Positions 1 through 12,355 of a DNA stretch of 64,000 nucleotides are shown piece by piece (positions within the stretch are counted from its first letter, which is position 1; every line of letters starts with the position of its first letter). Source of the DNA: Hydractinia symbiolongicarpus (lineage: Eukaryota > Cnidaria > Hydrozoa > Anthoathecata > Hydractiniidae). The stretch lies in the NCBI RefSeq assembly GCF_029227915.1, contig NC_079887.1:13332001-13396000 (forward strand). Reading direction: 5' to 3'. The notes below the pieces were generated by a model. The model was not told the DNA's origin. It saw nothing but the letters and a program-made list of their open reading frames with translations, and ran no database searches. The position numbers were made by a program, and so were the translations under genes.

Positions 1-13
1 ATTTTTTTTACAT

Positions 14-62
14 CTTTGTGGGGCGTCTATTCGAGGGGGCGTTTAAAAGAGGGGGGCGTTTA
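14..62 (+). repeat. Short GGGGCG-TTTA iterations
   Basis: Three back-to-back variants of a unit of about 17 bases, each with a GGGGCG core followed by a T/A-rich tail. Similar GGGGCGCTTATTT words recur at 15058-15125 and 15525-15595, so this is probably the edge of a dispersed short repeat family. No coding content is supported. Confidence 0.4.
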
Positions 63-295
63 TTACATTTTTTACACTTCGTCTCTTTTTCAGTTTTTAA
101 GGATACCTATAATATATATCTTCGCAACAGAAAATAAAAGATATTCACATGTTTTAGAGAATAAACTTCAAAAGCGAAAAACTAAATTTCCAACCTTAAA
201 CCTACATATAGCTGACCTTCTTTATTGCTGTACTTTTAAGGTTTATATTCAGTTTTGTGTATATTTCACAAAATAAAATTGCTGAGTTATTATTT

Positions 296-645
296 TAGTT
301 GGACGGGGTAACCACGGGCTGTTTCCTGTGTTATTATTTAAACGGAAGTTGCAATAAAAAATATTTGGAAATTGTATTGCGTCTACATGTATGGGTGACG
401 TAGTTAACCTGTATTAAGCGCTCGACTTAGGGTTAACGATGTGCTGTTTCCTGTGTCTTTATCTAAACCGAAGTTGAGGTTAAGGTTTTTATTCGATGTT
501 ACGGCTATACGGATGTGCGACACGATTTCCCTGTACTAAACGCTCATCCCGGTGTCACGATTAATTTTTGAACTTTCACCGCAACTTTTTCTGTAAAATA
601 AAAAAATTGCTCGCCGACTGTTTTTGATATGGCGGGGTAACTTGT
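296..645 (+). repeat. Dispersed repeat with internal ~130-bp tandem units
   Basis: Two and a half diverged tandem units. Each contains GGCTGTTTCCTGTGT or a variant, then an AAACCGAAGTTG-like word, a T/A stretch, and a TGTGCGACACG / ACCTGTATTAAGCGCTCG-like word. The same words in reverse complement occur at about 28590-28800 and 61230-61720, so this is a dispersed family whose members carry internal tandem repeats. No ORF or clear termini are visible. Confidence 0.55.
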
Positions 646-1839
646 GGAATAACAAATATTGAGTGTCCAGTGGTGAATTTCTTTAATAATAGCCGTCGTC
701 TGTCTGTTTGTCTGTCTGTTACGGAAACACGAAATGCAACATTTAAAGGACGGACAACCCGGTAGTTTTATTCACGGTTAGACGACTAGGGATAAAAATT
801 GGATTAGGAACTCTTTAGCTGAGCTAAATTTATTTTTGATTCTAATGTCATTAGACAGGTCTAGATACACTCATCGGAATCATCAAGTCAATGTTCTTCT
901 TTATGACAAAGGTATTGCCAAATATGGCTGCAACGACTAAGTTAACCGTTTTTTCTCTTTATTTAACCGTATTCGTGCTGGGGGGCTGAACTTTGTGACA
1001 TAACTTTTTATGCGTTTATAGTTACACCTTCAAATTTTGTGACTTTCCTAACTTTTATTTAGATTTATTTTCAAAATTTTTTTTTTCGGAATTACACTTT
1101 TTTATGTTGAGTAAATTTCTAAAAAAAATTTTTTCTAAAAAATGTTTTTACATGTGTTTAAAAGCTTTATGTCACTTCTTAGTTTATATTGTTATATTAT
1201 TTCGTGTTTCTAATATTGTCACTAACTTCAATACAATTATACAACAATTATTGATTTCTATGTTCTTATTGGCTCATTGTTCTTATTGCATGACGTCATC
1301 AAATTTTTTTCCACAAATTGTTTATTAATACCTGGACAACACTTGTGGTAAGTTTCAAGTCCAACGGACAATTATTGTAGAAATTACACAGGGGGTCGAA
1401 TCAGCACTCCCCCAGCATTGAGGAGCCCCTAAAAGACCCAGCAGGAATAGGGTTAATATGTAGACGTTTGAGTAATTTTTAAAGTCGTGAAAATTAGGAT
1501 AATATGCTCAATGTAGCAAATATAGCGATTTTCATAGTATTAAGTGCACTAAACAACACCCCAGTACAAAAAGAGGATTTTTTGCTTTGATCAAACAAGT
1601 AGAAGGAAATATGGATGTATGTGTGAGCTTTGAATTGCGAAAATATACTTTTAAACTTTAATACAGCTTTTAAATTAACTTGTAACTTTTTCAACGTCTA
1701 GATACTCACGTTACAAAATTCGCGTTAATTCTGTGCTGCGTTAAGTCCTTGAATAATGTGTACTGCTGTACCTTTTATTGTTCTAAACGTTTTGACAAAT
1801 TATTTTCAGTTAGATTTAGGTCTATCAAAATATCTGGTG
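646..1839. other. No gene recognised
   Basis: An AT-rich stretch. A short segment at about 677-730, with an ATAATAGCC word and TCTGTCTG iterations, resembles the 5' end of the Helitron-like family described below and could be a fragment. Otherwise I see nothing that supports a gene. Confidence 0.4.
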
Positions 1840-2661
1840 ATGATGATGGGTTTATACATTAGTCGATAAAGTCACGTAGGCAGAGGAAATGACAAAGAAC
1901 CGTCATATAAATTTTGATGACGTCAGCACTGTCAAGTTCATATATATATAAAAAAAATTATGTTAAAATTTTGTTGACCTGCGTAGCATCCATTGTGAAG
2001 AGCCTTAAAGTCTGAACAAAATGATATATATTTATTAAGGAAAAGTTAAGGAGATTTATACGTTTTTTTGCTGACATCAGCAAGGACCCGTCAATACATA
2101 TTTTTTTTATTCGGTAATTTGTTTACATATTTCCTCTATTATGTACAGCTTGAAACGCTGATGAAAAAAATGTATAGGATCATGCAATTTTGATGAACGG
2201 TTAAGGAGATATAAGGACTAAAAAATTTTGAAACTACAAAAAAAATTTCAATCCGTCAAAAAATGTATATCCTATATATTTTTTGACGGATTGAAATTCA
2301 TGTACTTTTCACAAACGGTTACGGAAATATTGTGGTTTAAATTTTTTTGATGACGTCATTAACCCGTTCGTTCCGAAACGGATTTGAGACCAAGGGTTTG
2401 GAAAATTTACCCAAATTGATACCAGGTGGTCACAGGTTACCCACGCAGTGAAAAATGACCGACGTCACCACCTCGTTTCCAAGTTATTAGGCCTCAAATA
2501 TTTAAGTGCATTGTAATGGCTTCTTTAATTTCATATAAGACATTGACGTTAAATTAGTGTTATTGACGTCAGCGACATGAAAGGAAATGAAGACACCAAC
2601 TATGCCTGTTACAGACACACAGAAACACACACAGACACACTCTTTGAACTATTATAAGAGA
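1840..2661 (-). mobile_element. Helitron-like unit, reversed, 3' end not found
   Basis: Read on the minus strand, the unit starts at 2661 with TCTCTTATAATAGTTC, directly abutting the CTAG terminus of the next reversed unit. Its interior shares words with the short plus-strand units at 38-39 kb and 55-57 kb: TGACGTCA sites, a GTGGGTAACC-type block and a GATCCTATACATTTT-type block. A hairpin plus CTAG end was not found at the low-coordinate side, so I treat it as truncated. The left boundary is approximate. Confidence 0.5.
2245..2297. repeat. 25-bp inverted repeat, 3-nt loop
   Basis: Arms at 2245-2269 and 2273-2297 match at 24 of 25 positions and start ATTTCAATCCGTCAAAAAAT. They lie inside a Helitron-like unit. 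This is probably an inverted duplication of part of the unit's internal repeat, able to form a hairpin. Confidence 0.8.
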
Positions 2662-5600
2662 CTAGTCAATAAAGCTCGAGGAAAAATCCACTTATGCAAA
2701 AGAACAATGAAAAAATAGGTTGTTTTAGATGTTTTGCTGACGTCAGCAGTTCATATAAAAAATGGCTAAAATTAGTTCATTCGTTGCCTGTATTAAGAAG
2801 ACGTTGAGACGCTGATCAAAATAATGTTTTCGACAAACGCTTTAGGAGATTTAAGGGGTTAAAAAATTTGCTACCGTCCAGCAAAAACCCGCAAAAAGCA
2901 CAAACATTTTTTTTAGAAATTTGTATACTCGTTGTCTCCATTTTGTAGAGATTGAAATACTGATTAAGAAAACGATAGGATAATGTGCTTTTGACAAACG
3001 GTTGAAGGGATATGGGATTTAAAAGTTTTTGATAACGTCATTAACCCGTCTGTTCCGTACCGGTTAGGTTGACCCAACTTTAGGAACTTGGTCCTAATTT
3101 AGTCCCAGGTAGTCCCTAGTTACCCATGCAGGTAAATACGTCAGGTATTTCCACCCGTTTCCAAGTTATTTAGCCTTAAGTTTAAAAGTTCAATGAAATG
3201 GCTGCACTAATCTTGATACAACCTCGTCCCCAGGGCATCTTGTAACTTTTCTGACCTCGGGACGGCGATACGAACATGGCCATGGAGGAGGCTGGTCCGA
3301 TATGAAACCTGATTGGCGCGGATATGTCAAATAATTATTGCGTCATACAAAACATTTTAGCGAGGCGGCGAGTCTGTGACCAACAGGAGGAAGTTGTTCG
3401 TATTAAAATGGCGGAGGTGTATCAGCAGTGTCAAGTTTTTTTCAAACTGAAAAATTTAATAAAAAGCATTACTAAGCAATGAGAATATAAAATAAGACAT
3501 CATAAAGTAATACTGCTTACAAGACAATATTTCAATAGCTGGGAATGTTTAATAAAGCTAGAAAAGTAGCTAGCTAGCACACTATACCTAGCAAACTATC
3601 AAGATAAGAACAAAAGAAAGAAACTCAACTTGTTTCCAAGTGGCCAGGTTTGATTTTCAGCTTTTTGCAAAGAATGACTTTGCATAAAATTGCCGCCCAT
3701 GTCTTTTATAGACAAAATAATTTTGCACAAAATATCGAAATTTTTTTTTTACAAAATTTATATACATTACGTTTTAAATTATATCAGGTTGTTATTAGTG
3801 GGCATGTTTTATTACCTTATATGCTTTGGTTACTATAAAAGATATAAAAAGCCAGTAGGTTAACCGTCTGAGCCATTTTATCATTAAATGCACATTTATC
3901 CGGCCTAATTCAAGAAAATTCAAAGTGCAAAAGCTTCAGTAAAAAATAAAGTTATTGACTTGAAACTTGTTAAGGATGTACTGAAGATGGTGGTAGATAT
4001 TTAACAGCTCACCACTGTGATATATTATCTCAAGAGTTTTAATACAAATTACAGAGCAGTGAACATAAAAAATAACAAAAAAAGTCTAAACCGAGTATAT
4101 AGTTTATATAGCGTCCCATAACTTCAGTAAAAATTAAAATATTGACTTGAGATTTGGTATGATATGGTTTTAGATTGGTTTGATGAAATTGAGCCAAAAA
4201 ATTGTTCTATTATTATCATACATTCTGAGTTTCAGAATTAAGCCCTTTTCAGAGACGCCGATAAGCCGATTTGACAGCATATCAGTTTTGACCAAGATAC
4301 AGATTCAGAAAATTTTAAAAGCTATTCTAACCTCAGAAATAGGTCAGATAAGATTCAACCTAAAATTATGCCAGTAAACAAAAAATTTAGTTGCAAGGAA
4401 TATCTCTTTGCTGATATCTTTTTGTGATAGGACCTCTTATGAGAATACTGAATTAATATCACGGTTAGCTAGTTTGGCATTTTAAATATTTTCCAAGCAG
4501 AATGATAACAATAAATAGATGTATATATCAATAAAAAATCGATTTTTGAACAGCAGCAGAATTTTGATGAGCTCTAAAAAGTGCGAATTTATGAAACTAA
4601 TTTTGGTCCAAAATCCCCAAAATAATTTCCTCAAAAAATTATTCCCGAAACATTTTTTTCTCAAGGTAGCAATACTTTGCTGTTGGTAAAGTCGTATACC
4701 AATTCTTTCTAAACTATTAAGGCAGTGAATCGAGAAAACAGATCACACGTAGACTTGTCGTTTTCAATTTTCAAACCAGCATAATGCTTTTGATAAAATT
4801 TTTATATAATTTATGTTTTAAACACAAAAAAACCTTGTTTTTGTATAAATTAAATGCAAATTAAGTGTGCAAATTAAATGTGAGCTTGTTGAGTAAAAAA
4901 TAAAAAAGCTGCAAGGCGTTTTAAAAACATGTCATCAAGAAAAGAAAAAGCAGAATTTATCAGTAATGGGTGGCTTTTTGGAAATGTTAAGGCCACAAAT
5001 GTAAAAGAAAAAAATACTTCTGAAGTAAATACTCTTCTGAAGCCTTTTTCACCCAATATAACTGCAAGCAGTGAGTCCACAATATATGAATTCAGTTTCA
5101 GTTAAGTATTGTTTAAATACAGCAAAATCTTTGTCATCATATAAAAGCAGTAATGCAGACACAGATATTAACTCACGGTAAATGAGAATTCTAAAGTTCA
5201 GCCAAAATGAATAAAAAATGTAAATGTTAATATGAGGTTAAATTTCTGCCTAGCTACTTTCAGTCAGGCACCTAGAATGATACGAACATTTGAAAATTAT
5301 GTAGCCATATTTGCACCTTAGAGAACCAACGAAGTGTTATGTTCAGATGGGCAAATCATTTACTAATTTCCAAGTTTCCCCTAGCTACAAGTTTTGCAAC
5401 CCAGTGCTTGCTAGTCAACCAATTCAGTGAAATACACATAACTAAATTGCTTGAATTTCTTCAAGTAAACAGCAGCCTAAATAACATTATTGTATATTTA
5501 TACATTTACACAAAACAATCAAGGGCAATATGCGAGAAGTTTGTGTGTTGTGATGAGAGGAATCAAAACAAACTCGCCGCACGTATCTGTGACGTAAAAC

Positions 5601-5959
5601 GCCGATCTCGCTTAGCTCTGCAAGGTTATATATAAAACTGTGGTACATTGAGACAAATATCATTAAATATTGCACACAGAAATACTGTGTATTGGAGGGT
5701 CACGTGACGAGGCCTCCTCCAGGGCCATGTTCGTATCGCCGTCCCGGGGTCAGAAAAGATACAAGATGCCCTGGGGACGAGGTTGATCTTGATATACTTT
5801 TCTTTAAATATTGTTTTAACGTCAAACTTTTGTAAATTGCAGAACAATTTTATAAGCGATGTTTTATAGAATTTGTTAAAGAAAATTGTAAAAAATATAT
5901 TCGACTTTGTAAAAGTGACATACAGACTGACAGACGGAAGCTCCGTATTATTATAGAGA
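2662..5959 (-). mobile_element. Helitron-like unit, reversed, with nested TIR element
   Basis: On the minus strand the unit starts at 5959 with TCTCTATAATAATACGGAG (preceded by A) and ends at 2662-2665 with CTAG, after a GTGGA-TTTT-TCCTC hairpin at about 2680-2693. It is split by the TIR element at 3219-5785. Removing that element and one copy of its target duplication leaves about 722 bp, close to the 743-bp plus-strand unit at 38444-39186, to which it is similar throughout. No Rep/helicase ORF is present, so it would be non-autonomous. The Helitron assignment rests on the end structure. Confidence 0.65.
3219..5785. mobile_element. 2.57-kb DNA element with 74-bp TIRs and 9-bp TSD
   Basis: The two ends form an inverted repeat of about 74 bp with three mismatches. 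It begins CAACCTCGTCCCCAGGGC at 3219 and reads in from 5785 on the other strand. Flanks ATCTTGATA (3210-3218 and 5786-5794) are an exact 9-bp duplication. Sister Helitron-like units contain the uninterrupted site (reverse complement near 38612-38626 and 55317-55331). No transposase ORF is recognisable inside, so it looks non-autonomous. A 9-bp duplication fits Mutator-like elements best, but that is inference. A diverged single end lies at 58612-58720. Confidence 0.85.
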
Positions 5960-6153
5960 TAAATTTTCGCTTTATTTTCTTAAAAATGACATTTTTTAAA
6001 ACAAAAATACTTTTTTAATGAATCGTAATTTTTCCGTACCAGCAATATAGTCTTAGCCCAAGATCACCTAATTAGAAAAAGACATTAGGCTGAAACAGTG
6101 TTAAACTATGAAGGTGATTTTAAAGAATTTATGGTTTGTATATGAGCACTGCC

Positions 6154-6892
6154 TTAAGTTTGTGCAAATGTAATTTTTCGAGAACAACTAATGAAAAAAG
6201 CATAACAGCAAACACTGATAACAAAAAAGTAACCTACCACGTAAATGTTGAATTTAATCTTTTCTTTGGGAGTAATCTCATATTCGATCCTAACTTGTAA
6301 ACTGTTAGATTCCAAATTGTCTAACCATATAGCAGACCTGTTGCAAGGATAAGTCCCTTTTTTCCGTCCCAATAGATTTGGGGCATCTGTAGCAGCTGAT
6401 TTCCAAGAAGTATCACTTTCGCTAATTTTGCTTAGGAACGTTATTTGACTGGTAGTGCTGCAGTCTAATGAAAAGACACTGTAGTTAAATATTATATAAA
6501 TACTAAAAACTATAGTTGGTTTATTATACTTGGCTGAAAAGTGTTACAAAGTTCACTGGTAATATAAACAACAGATGAAAGAAAAATCACTTTGAAGTTA
6601 GCAGTTTCGTGATTACGACTACTTAGTAAACTCTACCTGTGACAATTTCGTCCTTTTTAAAACATCTGTAATTACCATCCACTAAGTGAAAAGTTGTCCT
6701 CTCTTTGGGACAAACACATTCATTCTTCCTCCATGAAGCGTTTAAAATTCCGCAGACGGTTTCGTTATTAACCTTAAGAATATCTGCGTTATTTTTTCTT
6801 TCTCTACTTCTTGTTACTGTTACATTAAAAGGGTCAGCAAAAAAAGCAGGCATAATAATAAAAAGCACACATATTTGCTTTACAATTTCCAT
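6154..6892 (-). CDS. Small secreted or single-pass membrane protein, two exons
   Basis: I do not recognise the family. Exon 1 is 6892-6637. The chosen ATG opens a clear signal peptide, MEIVKQICVLFIIMPAFFA, with likely cleavage before DPFNVT. The ectodomain has N-glycosylation sequons NVT, NET and NAS and a run of cysteines (VCG, CVCPKE, YRCFKK). The donor is GT-AGAG after 6637 and the acceptor TTCATTAG precedes 6464; the phases match and create a Cys codon pair, DC. Exon 2 continues to Asn/Ser-rich sequence. It either runs on to a stop at 6154, adding a C-terminal hydrophobic stretch (VVGYFFVISVCCYAFFISC) and giving 188 residues, or is spliced at GTG|GTAGGT (6238) into an exon I cannot find. 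The first option would be a type I membrane protein. The coding quality of both exons is convincing; the 3' end is uncertain. Confidence 0.55.
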
Positions 6893-6934
6893 AATTTTAA
6901 GTTCTGGCGTACAATCATGCTTATCATCTGCCAA

Positions 6935-7657
6935 ACATTCTTTTTAAGAAAATTTTGTTGTCAGTAACTATTCATCTAAAAGCAATTTTCAGATTATATC
7001 CTATCTTTTTATAACAATAAAATATCATTTCTTATTAAATTAGTTTTATATAGTTTAAACTTCTAAGCAATGTGACTAACCAGAATTCATTCAAACCCCA
7101 AAACAATTTTATCTTACGAAGTCAGTAAAAGATCGTTTACTAAAATTACTTTCGTTCAAGATTGTGTTTTAATAGCGACGTATTTTTTATCGTACTCTTT
7201 TAGATCGTCAGATTCTGTCACCCAGTGCACCTTGTCTTTGTGTTTGTTCAACATTATTTTATTTTGAGATTATACTAATTGATTCCAATCCTCTCATTTC
7301 CAAGTACATGTGAGAAAAATAAACATCAAAGAATAATGAATATAAGAAAAAAGATATGCATGCCTGAATGCACAAATCTTGAATTAAACTTAGAAAGATG
7401 CAAGCAACATTTTCGTCTGGCATTTAGCTTAGTATTGATTCTTTGTAAAGGGTGTTCGGGATCCTGGCGTTAATTAACTCATAAGGCAGATCAAAAGTAT
7501 ACCTCGGAAAAATTTGTCCATTTTAAATTCAAGTTTGACATTGTTAGAAAAAAGGTATCGCAACATTGTAGCCCTACACGCAGGAATAATGGCTGCTTGT
7601 GATAAAAAGCAGTTATAGTCAGAGATTGTTAAGCATACATATATTTAAAAAACAGGC
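6935..7657. other. No gene recognised
   Basis: AT-rich sequence, presumably upstream of the minus-strand gene ending at 6154. Short ORFs here lack splice sites or recognisable composition. No promoter motif was identified. Confidence 0.3.
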
Positions 7658-7977
7658 ATGGAAAGAAAACAATCGTCTGAAGAAAAGTCTGATTCGAAAA
7701 ACGTCACGTTGTCATGTATCGGCTGAAGACATTTGACCAAACGGCCGTTAGAATGGAAGAGATTTGTAGACACTTGAACATCTCTGCTGATATGAAAAAA
7801 AATTAAAGTTTAGAATGTGTGGGTGCTTTTGTTACAACGGTGCTGCGTAGGTTGTGTGCCAGAATGAAAGACCATGCTAAGTGTTTTGAAGCTTTTGAGA
7901 TTAGGGCACAAAATTACGGGCTGTCGCGTATTCAGCTTAAAGATTTTGATATACCCTCTAATATTACAGCTTGTTAA
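7658..7977 (+). pseudogene. Decayed coding remnant, unknown protein
   Basis: Three overlapping reading-frame pieces have protein-like composition unlike the surrounding low-complexity DNA. They start at an ATG at 7658 (MERKQSSEEKSDSKNVT), change frame near 7700 to HVVMYRLKTFDQTAVRMEEI and beyond, and change frame again at an eight-A run near 7796-7803 to a piece containing TVLRRLCARMKDHAKCFEAF that stops at 7975-7977. The simplest reading is one coding segment broken by at least two small indels. I recognise no family. It lies upstream of a dispersed repeat, so it may be a transposon remnant. Confidence 0.35.
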
Positions 7978-8455
7978 TTAGTCGCAAATTTGTGATGAAA
8001 ATTTTTAAATAGTGAGTTTGAAACAAGAGAACAAATTAGTCACAATTCTAAGGGACGAATAAAAATTTTCGTTTGAGAAACAGTGTGTGATAAAGCGTAT
8101 TATATAACAGAACATGAAGCGGGAATATATATCAAAACAAATGAACAAGACTGTTTACTACGTTTCAATAGAGGGTATCAAAACAAATTGCGAAAGTCTA
8201 CCCATCAAATAGATGACTTGCCAATGTTTGCAAAACCTAAAAAGTTCGCGGGTTTTTTTCACATGCACAAGCATCTCTGTATGTAGAAAATATAAACAAC
8301 AGACCACAAGTAATCAAAGAAATCCATCCAAGAAAAGAAATCTGCGCTTAAAATTGGTGAAATTTTTTAAGAAGAATGAAAAGAATATAGTTAAAATTCA
8401 ATTCCAGTCCATCTTGGATCTTATGCTAACCAAAAATTTTATGACCCATGAGGAT

Positions 8456-9010
8456 TAAAACAACATCCTAAATCATCTTTCATCTCATATTGACGCCTAA
8501 ATGTAACTGAAAACTACAGAAAAATACCTTACAAATATTTAATATCCATAATTTACACTTATTTTGCTTTTAAATTTACTAGTAAAGGAAACTTTTTTTT
8601 GACCTACCTAGCTATTTTCTTTTGAATCTGGCACAGAATCACACAAAAGTATTCCATATAAAGCCATTTAAAACAATAACAATGACTTTGGAATCTTTTT
8701 TAAACTTTTTTAAACAAACTTTTGATTTTACTGTTATGTGGTATATTTTGCAGACTGTATCTTATTTTACCGCCATAAAAATGCTGAAAGATGATGTATT
8801 TATTTTTAGAAAAAACCATTAAAGAAGTAGAAAAATCATTGAAAAGTAACTAAATTATTCATTACCAGGTTGCGTATATTACTTGCAATAAAGTGGATAT
8901 AATTTTTTCATACCTGGATTTCTGAGTGGCCTGGTTATTAAACAATGTTATTCTGAATGTTCGGGGATGGAGAGTATCATCAATGCCGGAGATCTTTCTT
9001 AAGCTGCTTA
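8456..9010 (+). repeat. Dispersed repeat, copy 1
   Basis: This segment aligns by eye with 29725-30290. Shared blocks include an ACCTTACAAATA word, a TTATTTTTAGAAAA block, ATTACCAGGT, TTGCAATAAAGTGGAT, GAGTGG-CTGGTT and GATGGAGAGTA, in the same order with similar spacing. The two copies are diverged. Termini and class are unknown. Confidence 0.6.
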
Positions 9011-10059
9011 GTAACCTCTTCAACTGATAACAAATCATCAACTAAAGCATGGCACACAAAACTCAACATCTCCACCATATAGATCCTTTAGTAATCAAGG
9101 CTTGCTGAACCTGCTATAGCTCGCTTTAAAAATTTATTACAAGTTATTTGCGATTCCAGAACAACGGAAAGATTGTAATTAGGCAAAAGTATATTTATTA
9201 CAAGGCCCCCAAAAAATCTCTTCCGTGTTTAAAAGCCATGCCCTTATGTACATATTCAATCCAAAAGAGCCCGCGACGGTATATTTAATTGGTTCCTCAG
9301 TTTGGATATGTCAACGTTGGCTTGGTCATTTCTTTATCTAAAAACGTTTACAAAATATTTAACATTACAAAATTGTGCTTTTGACATGTTTCTTTATTAC
9401 GTATGCCAAAGAAGATTTAAAGGTATGCCTAAGTTAACAAAGCCGATCAAATGTATTTATCAATTACTCTTAACCGAGTTATCAACATTAGATGCTTCAC
9501 TTGACTTATTTCATTAAAACGCCAGTTGATCTCCAAAATACAGGGTTGAGTAGTACTTTTAATAAAACTCCGTAGAAACTCTGAAATGTTGCGGCCAAAC
9601 TCGAAAATAAGTGTATAGCGAAGCCCATAACAACGGGCTACGTCAGAAAACTTTCAGATTCTTGGACGAAGGTTGACGCATTGGGATCGCTTTTTGCTAC
9701 CTTCGGTGCTCTGGAGATAATATTATAAAATTATGAAAATGGATTGTCAACAAGCATTGAGAAAGGTATTTTTTTGGTTTACTCTTGGAGTGATTTTAAG
9801 GTATTAGGTGCTTGGTAGGTCGGTAGAGCGCTGGTATACTCTATTAGGCGATCAATAAGACGTACAGGCCAAAAGAAAGACATGTTAACGTGTTTTTCTG
9901 TTGCAACCTTGCCGCATACAAATCCCAAATTTATCCAAATCTGTAGACAAAGGTACGACATGTGCGTAGTGAAACAAAATAATTTCCATCTTAAAATACT
10001 TTTGCTCGATTTCATTACGTTAAATTTATTTAACATATTTTCCGCATGTGAAAATGCCA

Positions 10060-10345
10060 AAAATTGCCCGGAAGTTAATCATGTGTCCAAAATTTATAAA
10101 ACGATTCACTTTGATGAAATAAAATTTAATTGCAAGTTTAGAGTTCTAAGGACAATCCCAACGAAAGTTTTTACATTTCCCCAATTATAATGATTTCGTA
10201 GAAATTTAAAGGGTAGTTTTGACTAATGATGAAATTTGAAGTTTCTGAGAGTTAGGACCTAAATATTCAGTAGGCAGGTGTCTAAGTACAAGTATAATAA
10301 TTCAGTAAGTATCATAGTCATGCACCATAGTAGAAAATAGTAAAA
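10060..10345 (+). repeat. Dispersed repeat, copy 1 (pair with 57.8 kb)
   Basis: This matches 57825-58100 in order and strand. Shared words include GTGTCCAAA, ATGATTC/ACGATTC, GATGAAA, TTCTAAGGACAATCC / TCTTAGGATAATCC, GGTGTCTAA, and AGTATCATAG-CATGCA. Short ORFs over it are not conserved as proteins between the copies, so I treat it as non-coding repeat. Confidence 0.55.
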
Positions 10346-11105
10346 AAGCGGAGGAAGAGGAGGAGGAGGTAGTAAACATATCCAAGAAATCTTCTTCTTG
10401 GATTGAAAATGTAATGCTTTAATTGGAGAACAAAATTGTAAACTGGCAGAAAGAGAAGACAATGTATGTTGAACTTCTAACTTTACTTAACAAAACGCAA
10501 TATATATACAACAAATGATTACATTAAAAAGATTATATTTATTAAACCTGACAACATCGCAAAAATTACATTTGTACAGATTATATCTGTCGTTGTAAGT
10601 ATGTAACACTGGTCCAAAATCATATTGAGATTAGATCAAAAACGATATAAACCCACTACGAAATGTAAATAGAAGTTCTATATTTAATATTTGGTACTGC
10701 ATACCACCCTCCTTTTATAAGGGGATTTTTAAGGGGAGACCAAGACCAAAAAGAAAAAAAAAGTGAATAAAACAAAAAAACAAAAAAATAACAAACTAAC
10801 AAAAAACGAAGAAACAAACAAACAAATAAACAAACAAACAAAGAAAAGCGAATAAATAAATAATTGACACGCAAAGTACTATAAAATAAGCATTCATTAA
10901 TGCAAAACATGATTTTCATAATATCCTCAGTTATATTCCATTATGATGGTAATAACAATAACAATTATCCATGTTAAACTTTTAAAAATCTTTTTTTCCA
11001 AACTGACTACGGGTGCAAAAGTTGACAGTGTTAAGTGTTGTGCTATTGACTAACCACATACATAAATCGTAGGTCTTTTATATTAAACAGACGAGCTTCT
11101 GGCTT

Positions 11106-12355
11106 TTACTTTATTTCTTGCTTATCTGCAAACAATATCTTGTATACTAAATGCAGGTAGGTGATCATGGATCGTCGATCAAGTTCATGATCTGCCAGTT
11201 CATCTGCATCTAACAAAGCTGGTACACCTGCGTCGCTAAAAACGAAAAAGGAGAAACTTCATTGAAACAGTCTTTGACATTTCAACTAGTAATTTGAAAA
11301 GATATAAAATGCTTACGTAGCTGCTTTAATGGCCATGTGGAAATTCTTTCTTTTATCTGTTGTACTAACAGCAAGTGGATTAATAGCCTTGTCGCCTAAC
11401 AGGTAGTTCATTAAAGCGCACATTGCAATCCCATCTTCCCAGCTTGATGTAAAGTTGCTGACATGAACAGCCTACATATGTTTAAATTTACTATTATGCT
11501 ATAAGAGTGCAAGACACAAAAAACGACATGGAAACACAGCGACAACAGCAACCACGGCAACGGAAACAAAAAAAAATTAGTAAAGCTTGGTGTCCACCTA
11601 CGTTAAAAATAATCAAATCGAAATTCATGGCTTCACAATAAATTTCGCGATAAATATAAGTGAACAAACACATTTCGCGATAAAATACATTGCAAATTTT
11701 TTTTCCTTATGTGGAATTAAAATCATTCATGAATACATCAACTCTTCCTCCATGACAAAAAACTTGAAAGTGAATAATTTCCACAGCGAACGCTCTTTGT
11801 TAGATGGATCCAGAAGCGATGAAAATATGTTCACCTTGTTTGGTGACTGCGGTACTATTTTGCGAGAGAATTTTCGCGGTAACAAAATATTTTGAGGTAG
11901 ACACAAATCTTACTAACAATTTGACAATGAACACTGCGTCAGAAATAAAATAAAATGAAGGAAAAGAACAAAAGAATAACAAAATTAACGGTAATGACGG
12001 TAATGTAACAAGGAAAACAATAACAACAACAACCTACCGGATATTGGTTAATTCTCTTAGCAATCCATTTCAGCAATTTTTCAATGTTACTGTTTGCTGC
12101 ACCACCTCCTGAGTTCACTGTGACTTTCTGACCAACTCTGAAACAAGGAAGAAGAAAGGGATAACAAATATCAAAATCCTACCATAAATAACAAATATGA
12201 AAAACATCTTTCCTGTTGGCATACTTACTGGGCGTTGGCGTCCATTTGCTTGAACATGTTCTTTCCTTTTGCCATTCGATTTGCTTGAGATTTCTTTGCA
12301 GCCTCTTGTTTTTGTTTTCGCTCTTTCATAATTGCTTCCATACTTTTGGATGGCG
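11106..12355 (-). CDS. Exons 4-7: Lys/Gln linker and C-terminal CH domain
   Basis: The four exons are 12355-12229, 12137-12038, 11471-11317 and 11235-11106. The first encodes a helical basic linker, with MKERKQKQEAAKKSQANRMA. The other three encode the CH fold: SNIEKLLKWIAKRINQYP, then VHVSNFTSSWEDGIAMCAL, the NPLAVSTTDKRKNFHMAIKA helix, and VPALLDADELADHEL with RRSMITYLHLVYKILF. The order of conserved Trp, DG, CAL, NF, LLD and MTYL blocks is that of CH domains. The protein ends ADKQEIK-stop. Confidence 0.88.

Noticed and set aside
11587-11895. 102-codon plus-strand ORF in a CH-gene intron
   Set aside because: It overlaps a short dispersed repeat with TTTCGCGATAAA words and lies opposite the host gene.
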